From the NCBI GenBank assembly GCA_001897745.1, contig MKUH01000030.1, positions 1 through 64,000 of the forward strand: 64,000 bases of DNA. Reading direction: 5' to 3'. Under the pieces are notes generated by a model that did not search any database, was not told the origin of the DNA, and was given only the letters and a program-made list of their open reading frames with translations. The stretch's first letter is position 1. Every line of letters starts with the position of its first letter. Source of the DNA: Candidatus Accumulibacter sp. 66-26 (GTDB lineage Bacteria; Pseudomonadota; Gammaproteobacteria; Burkholderiales; Rhodocyclaceae). The position numbers and the translations under genes are program-made. Of this stretch, positions 62,029-64,000 are shown in pieces.

Positions 62029-64000
62029 CACACACCACCCCCGGCCAGCATTCCCAACGGCAAGGAAGCGATGCCCCTGGCCCGGTCGATCTTCTCGGCC
62101 ACCTTGAAGGCGGCATCCAGCTCGCCGATGCCGTGCTGCTGCATCAACTGGAAGCGCTCAGCCTTCTCCTCCGGCTCGGTCTGCGCCAATGCGAGATAGA
62201 GGCTGGGCGGCACCGCGCGGAACAGCACCTCCATCGACTTGCTGAGGATCACGCCCTCGGTGAACTTGCCGGCTTCCTTGCGTGCCGAGAGCATCAGCGC
62301 CTTCTGCGCAGGGTTCAGTTCCCGGAAGCGTGCGATCTTCTCCACCTCGTCCGGTGGCATGGACAGGCAGATCCACCACTCGATCATGTTGAGCATGGGC
62401 TCGGCCGCCTTGGGCAGGTCGTCGATATTCTGCGTCGCCAGCCAGTACCAGGCTCCCAGCTTGCGCCACATCTTGGTGATCTTGACTACGTAGGGGGCGA
62501 GCAGTGGGTTCTTGGTGATGATGTGGCCTTCGTCAGTGACGTTGATGATCGGCCGGCCGAGAAACTGGTCGCGCTCGGCGATGTTGTTCACCGTGTTGAT
62601 GAGGCTGATGTAGGCGATCGAGAGCTGGGCGTTGTAGCCCTCGCGGGCGAAGGTCGCCAGATCGACGATGGTGATGTCGGCCTCGGGCCACGGTGTGCCG
62701 GGCCGGTCGAACATCTCGCTATCCACACCCTGGCAGAACATCTCCATGGCGTCGGCCATTTCCAGCAGACGAGCACGGCGGACCTCGGGCAGGGTCGCGT
62801 CCTGGGCGCGTTCGCGCAGCGCATCGCGCACGTCCCGCGTGAGCACCGTGCGTTTTGCCGAGGCACAGCACCGGGCTGCTTCCAGAATGCACTGGCGGAT
62901 CAGGCTGCGGTCGGCGCGCGTCATGCGGGCCTCTTCCTTGTCTTCGCCGCCGGTGATCATCAACCGCGCCGTGATCTCCAATTCGCCCAGCACGTCGCGC
63001 TGCTCGTCGGCTTCGTCCGCCCGTTGTGTGATGGATGCTTCATCTTGCTCTTCATCCAGCGCATCGACGTCCAGGGTCTGCACCTGATTGGGCGTATCGA
63101 CCAGCCGCCAGGCGTCGGCGAACGGTGCCAGGCTCACCCCGGCGCCGGGCGAGAGTTTGATTCGGTGCACCGACAGGCCCAGGCGTGCGGCGAAGTCCCC
63201 GAAGAGACCGAACGAGTTGCCTGCCTCGACGATGAACAGGCGCGGCCGGTAGATCGCGGTGACCTGGTTCAGGATGTTGTTGAGCGTTGCACTTTTGCCC
63301 GAGCCGGTTGGGCCGAACAGGAACAGATGGGCGTTCATCTGCCGATCCAGCCGATTCAGGGGATCGAAGGTGATCGGTCCGCCGCCCCGATTGAAGAAGG
63401 TGATGCCCGGATGCCCGGTGCCCTGGCTGCGGCCCCAGACCGGAGCCAGATTTGCCGCGTGCTGGGCGAACATCAGTTGGGTGTACCACTGGCGCTTGTC
63501 CATGGCAGGGTCGAAAACGCAGGGCAGCCAGCGCAGGTAGCTGTTGAGCGGCGCTACCTCGTCTTCCTCGCGCACCGGCTGCAGGCCGGCGTTGAGCATG
63601 ACGTTGACCAGTTGAAGGCCGCGCGCATCGAGTTGAGCCAGGTCACGCCCGCGCAGGTAGAAGGCCAGTGCTCCGCGGTAGAGTTTGTGAGCGCTGCCGA
63701 TCAAGTTGCGGGCTTGATGTACGTCTTGACGAGTCTGCTCGGAGGCAAGTGTTTCGCCCACGGATTTGCGGCCCAGGTGGTTGAGGTGTGCCTCCAGCAC
63801 GTCCTGGGGCGTGGCAACCACGGTCAGGCACATCACCGTGTCCTCGGGCATCTGGTCGAACAGTGCATTGACCGCATCGCCACCCTTGCGCGTCTCACCG
63901 GTGAGGTGACCGGTCGCCGGGGGCATGCGCAGCCGATCCATCACGATGACCCGGTGCGGCAGGCCATCGAAGTGCCAGGTGCCGCTGTCCAGGTCGGAGT
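62028..64000 (-). CDS. VirB4/TraC-type conjugative ATPase (partial)
   Basis: The frame is open to the right edge, so the N-terminus lies beyond 64000. It has Walker A FLFGPTGSGKSATL, Walker B IINVTDEGHII and the arginine-rich ATQNIDDLPKAAEPML region of the TIGR03744-type ICE ATPase. It powers pilus assembly and substrate transfer at the inner membrane. About 657 residues are visible. Confidence 0.92.
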   Translation of the reverse strand, partial: SDLDSGTWHFDGLPHRVIVMDRLRMPPATGHLTGETRKGGDAVNALFDQMPEDTVMCLTVVATPQDVLEAHLNHLGRKSVGETLASEQTRQDVHQARNLIGSAHKLYRGALAFYLRGRDLAQLDARGLQLVNVMLNAGLQPVREEDEVAPLNSYLRWLPCVFDPAMDKRQWYTQLMFAQHAANLAPVWGRSQGTGHPGITFFNRGGGPITFDPLNRLDRQMNAHLFLFGPTGSGKSATLNNILNQVTAIYRPRLFIVEAGNSFGLFGDFAARLGLSVHRIKLSPGAGVSLAPFADAWRLVDTPNQVQTLDVDALDEEQDEASITQRADEADEQRDVLGELEITARLMITGGEDKEEARMTRADRSLIRQCILEAARCCASAKRTVLTRDVRDALRERAQDATLPEVRRARLLEMADAMEMFCQGVDSEMFDRPGTPWPEADITIVDLATFAREGYNAQLSIAYISLINTVNNIAERDQFLGRPIINVTDEGHIITKNPLLAPYVVKITKMWRKLGAWYWLATQNIDDLPKAAEPMLNMIEWWICLSMPPDEVEKIARFRELNPAQKALMLSARKEAGKFTEGVILSKSMEVLFRAVPPSLYLALAQTEPEEKAERFQLMQQHGIGELDAAFKVAEKIDRARGIASLPLGMLAGGGV

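Larger units (their letters stand above)
44925..64000. mobile_element. Integrative conjugative element, ICEclc/PFGI-1 type (left part)
   Basis: Begins at the tRNA-Gly CCA end, with a P4-type integrase pointing away from the tRNA. It includes MobH relaxase, DUF3742, TraG-N, TIGR03755/03756/03757-like proteins, RadC, a DsbA-like protein and VirB4, which is the order seen in the G-type (PFL_4711 to 4706-like) transfer modules. Cargo (AbiE, YfbU-RHH, HEPN) interrupts this backbone. The element continues past 64000 and attR is not in the window. Confidence 0.9.

Overview
The window is high-GC chromosomal DNA of a betaproteobacterium, most likely Rhodocyclales (Azonexus/Dechloromonas/Azoarcus/Thauera type). 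The inference rests on a class I PHA synthase, a leucine/isovalerate (liu) catabolic cluster under a MerR regulator, a PEP-CTERM exported protein, the rapZ neighbourhood and an ICEclc-type island in tRNA-Gly(CCC). No species-specific marker was seen.

Chromosome, 1-42057. A promoter and a large acyl-CoA dehydrogenase are followed by a lipase-like hydrolase, an HNH protein, a secreted PQQ-type sugar dehydrogenase homologue, a chemoreceptor, a membrane-anchored serine protease with a degenerate J-like N-terminus, a phosphodiesterase and phaC. From 11.9 to 26.6 kb lies the branched-chain acyl-CoA block: a divergent MBL hydrolase, liuR, a perfect palindromic operator, and a long co-directional run (thioesterase, liuA, thiolase, EamA transporter, acyl-CoA dehydrogenase, thioesterase, GST-kappa isomerase, liuB, liuC, liuD, liuE, two DUF1289 proteins, MBL hydrolase). 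It would take isovaleryl-CoA to acetoacetate and acetyl-CoA, which can feed PhaC. From 26.7 to 42 kb are small secreted proteins, a putative metalloprotease, a LonB-like protease, a PfpI protein, a PEP-CTERM protein, an M20 hydrolase, the rapZ-NusG_II-Gx transporter-ubiX-Lon-NTD operon, purT-mutY, and a flavin reductase.

Nested mobile DNA, 42058-64000. A tRNA-Gly(CCC) gene is cut in the 3' strand of its anticodon stem by a 2.8-kb group II intron (42097-44889). The intron has a matching EBS1 loop, domains V and VI, and a reverse transcriptase/maturase/HNH protein. It also carries a second, intact tRNA-Gly(CCC) immediately upstream of that protein, and a 41-codon ORF with a strong ribosome binding site. 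The CCA end of the interrupted tRNA is the attachment site of an integrative conjugative element: tyrosine integrase, LysR-like and XRE regulators, MobH relaxase, and a G-type type IV secretion cluster running past the right edge (TraG-N, TIGR03755/03756/03757-like proteins, DsbA-like protein, VirB4). Cargo within it includes an AbiE toxin-antitoxin pair, a YfbU protein with a ribbon-helix-helix N-terminus and its own operator, and a HEPN-domain protein that is a plausible defence gene.

The strongest candidate for something undescribed is the intron that disrupts tRNA-Gly(CCC) while supplying an intact tRNA of the same anticodon. All calls come from reading sequence; no database search was run.
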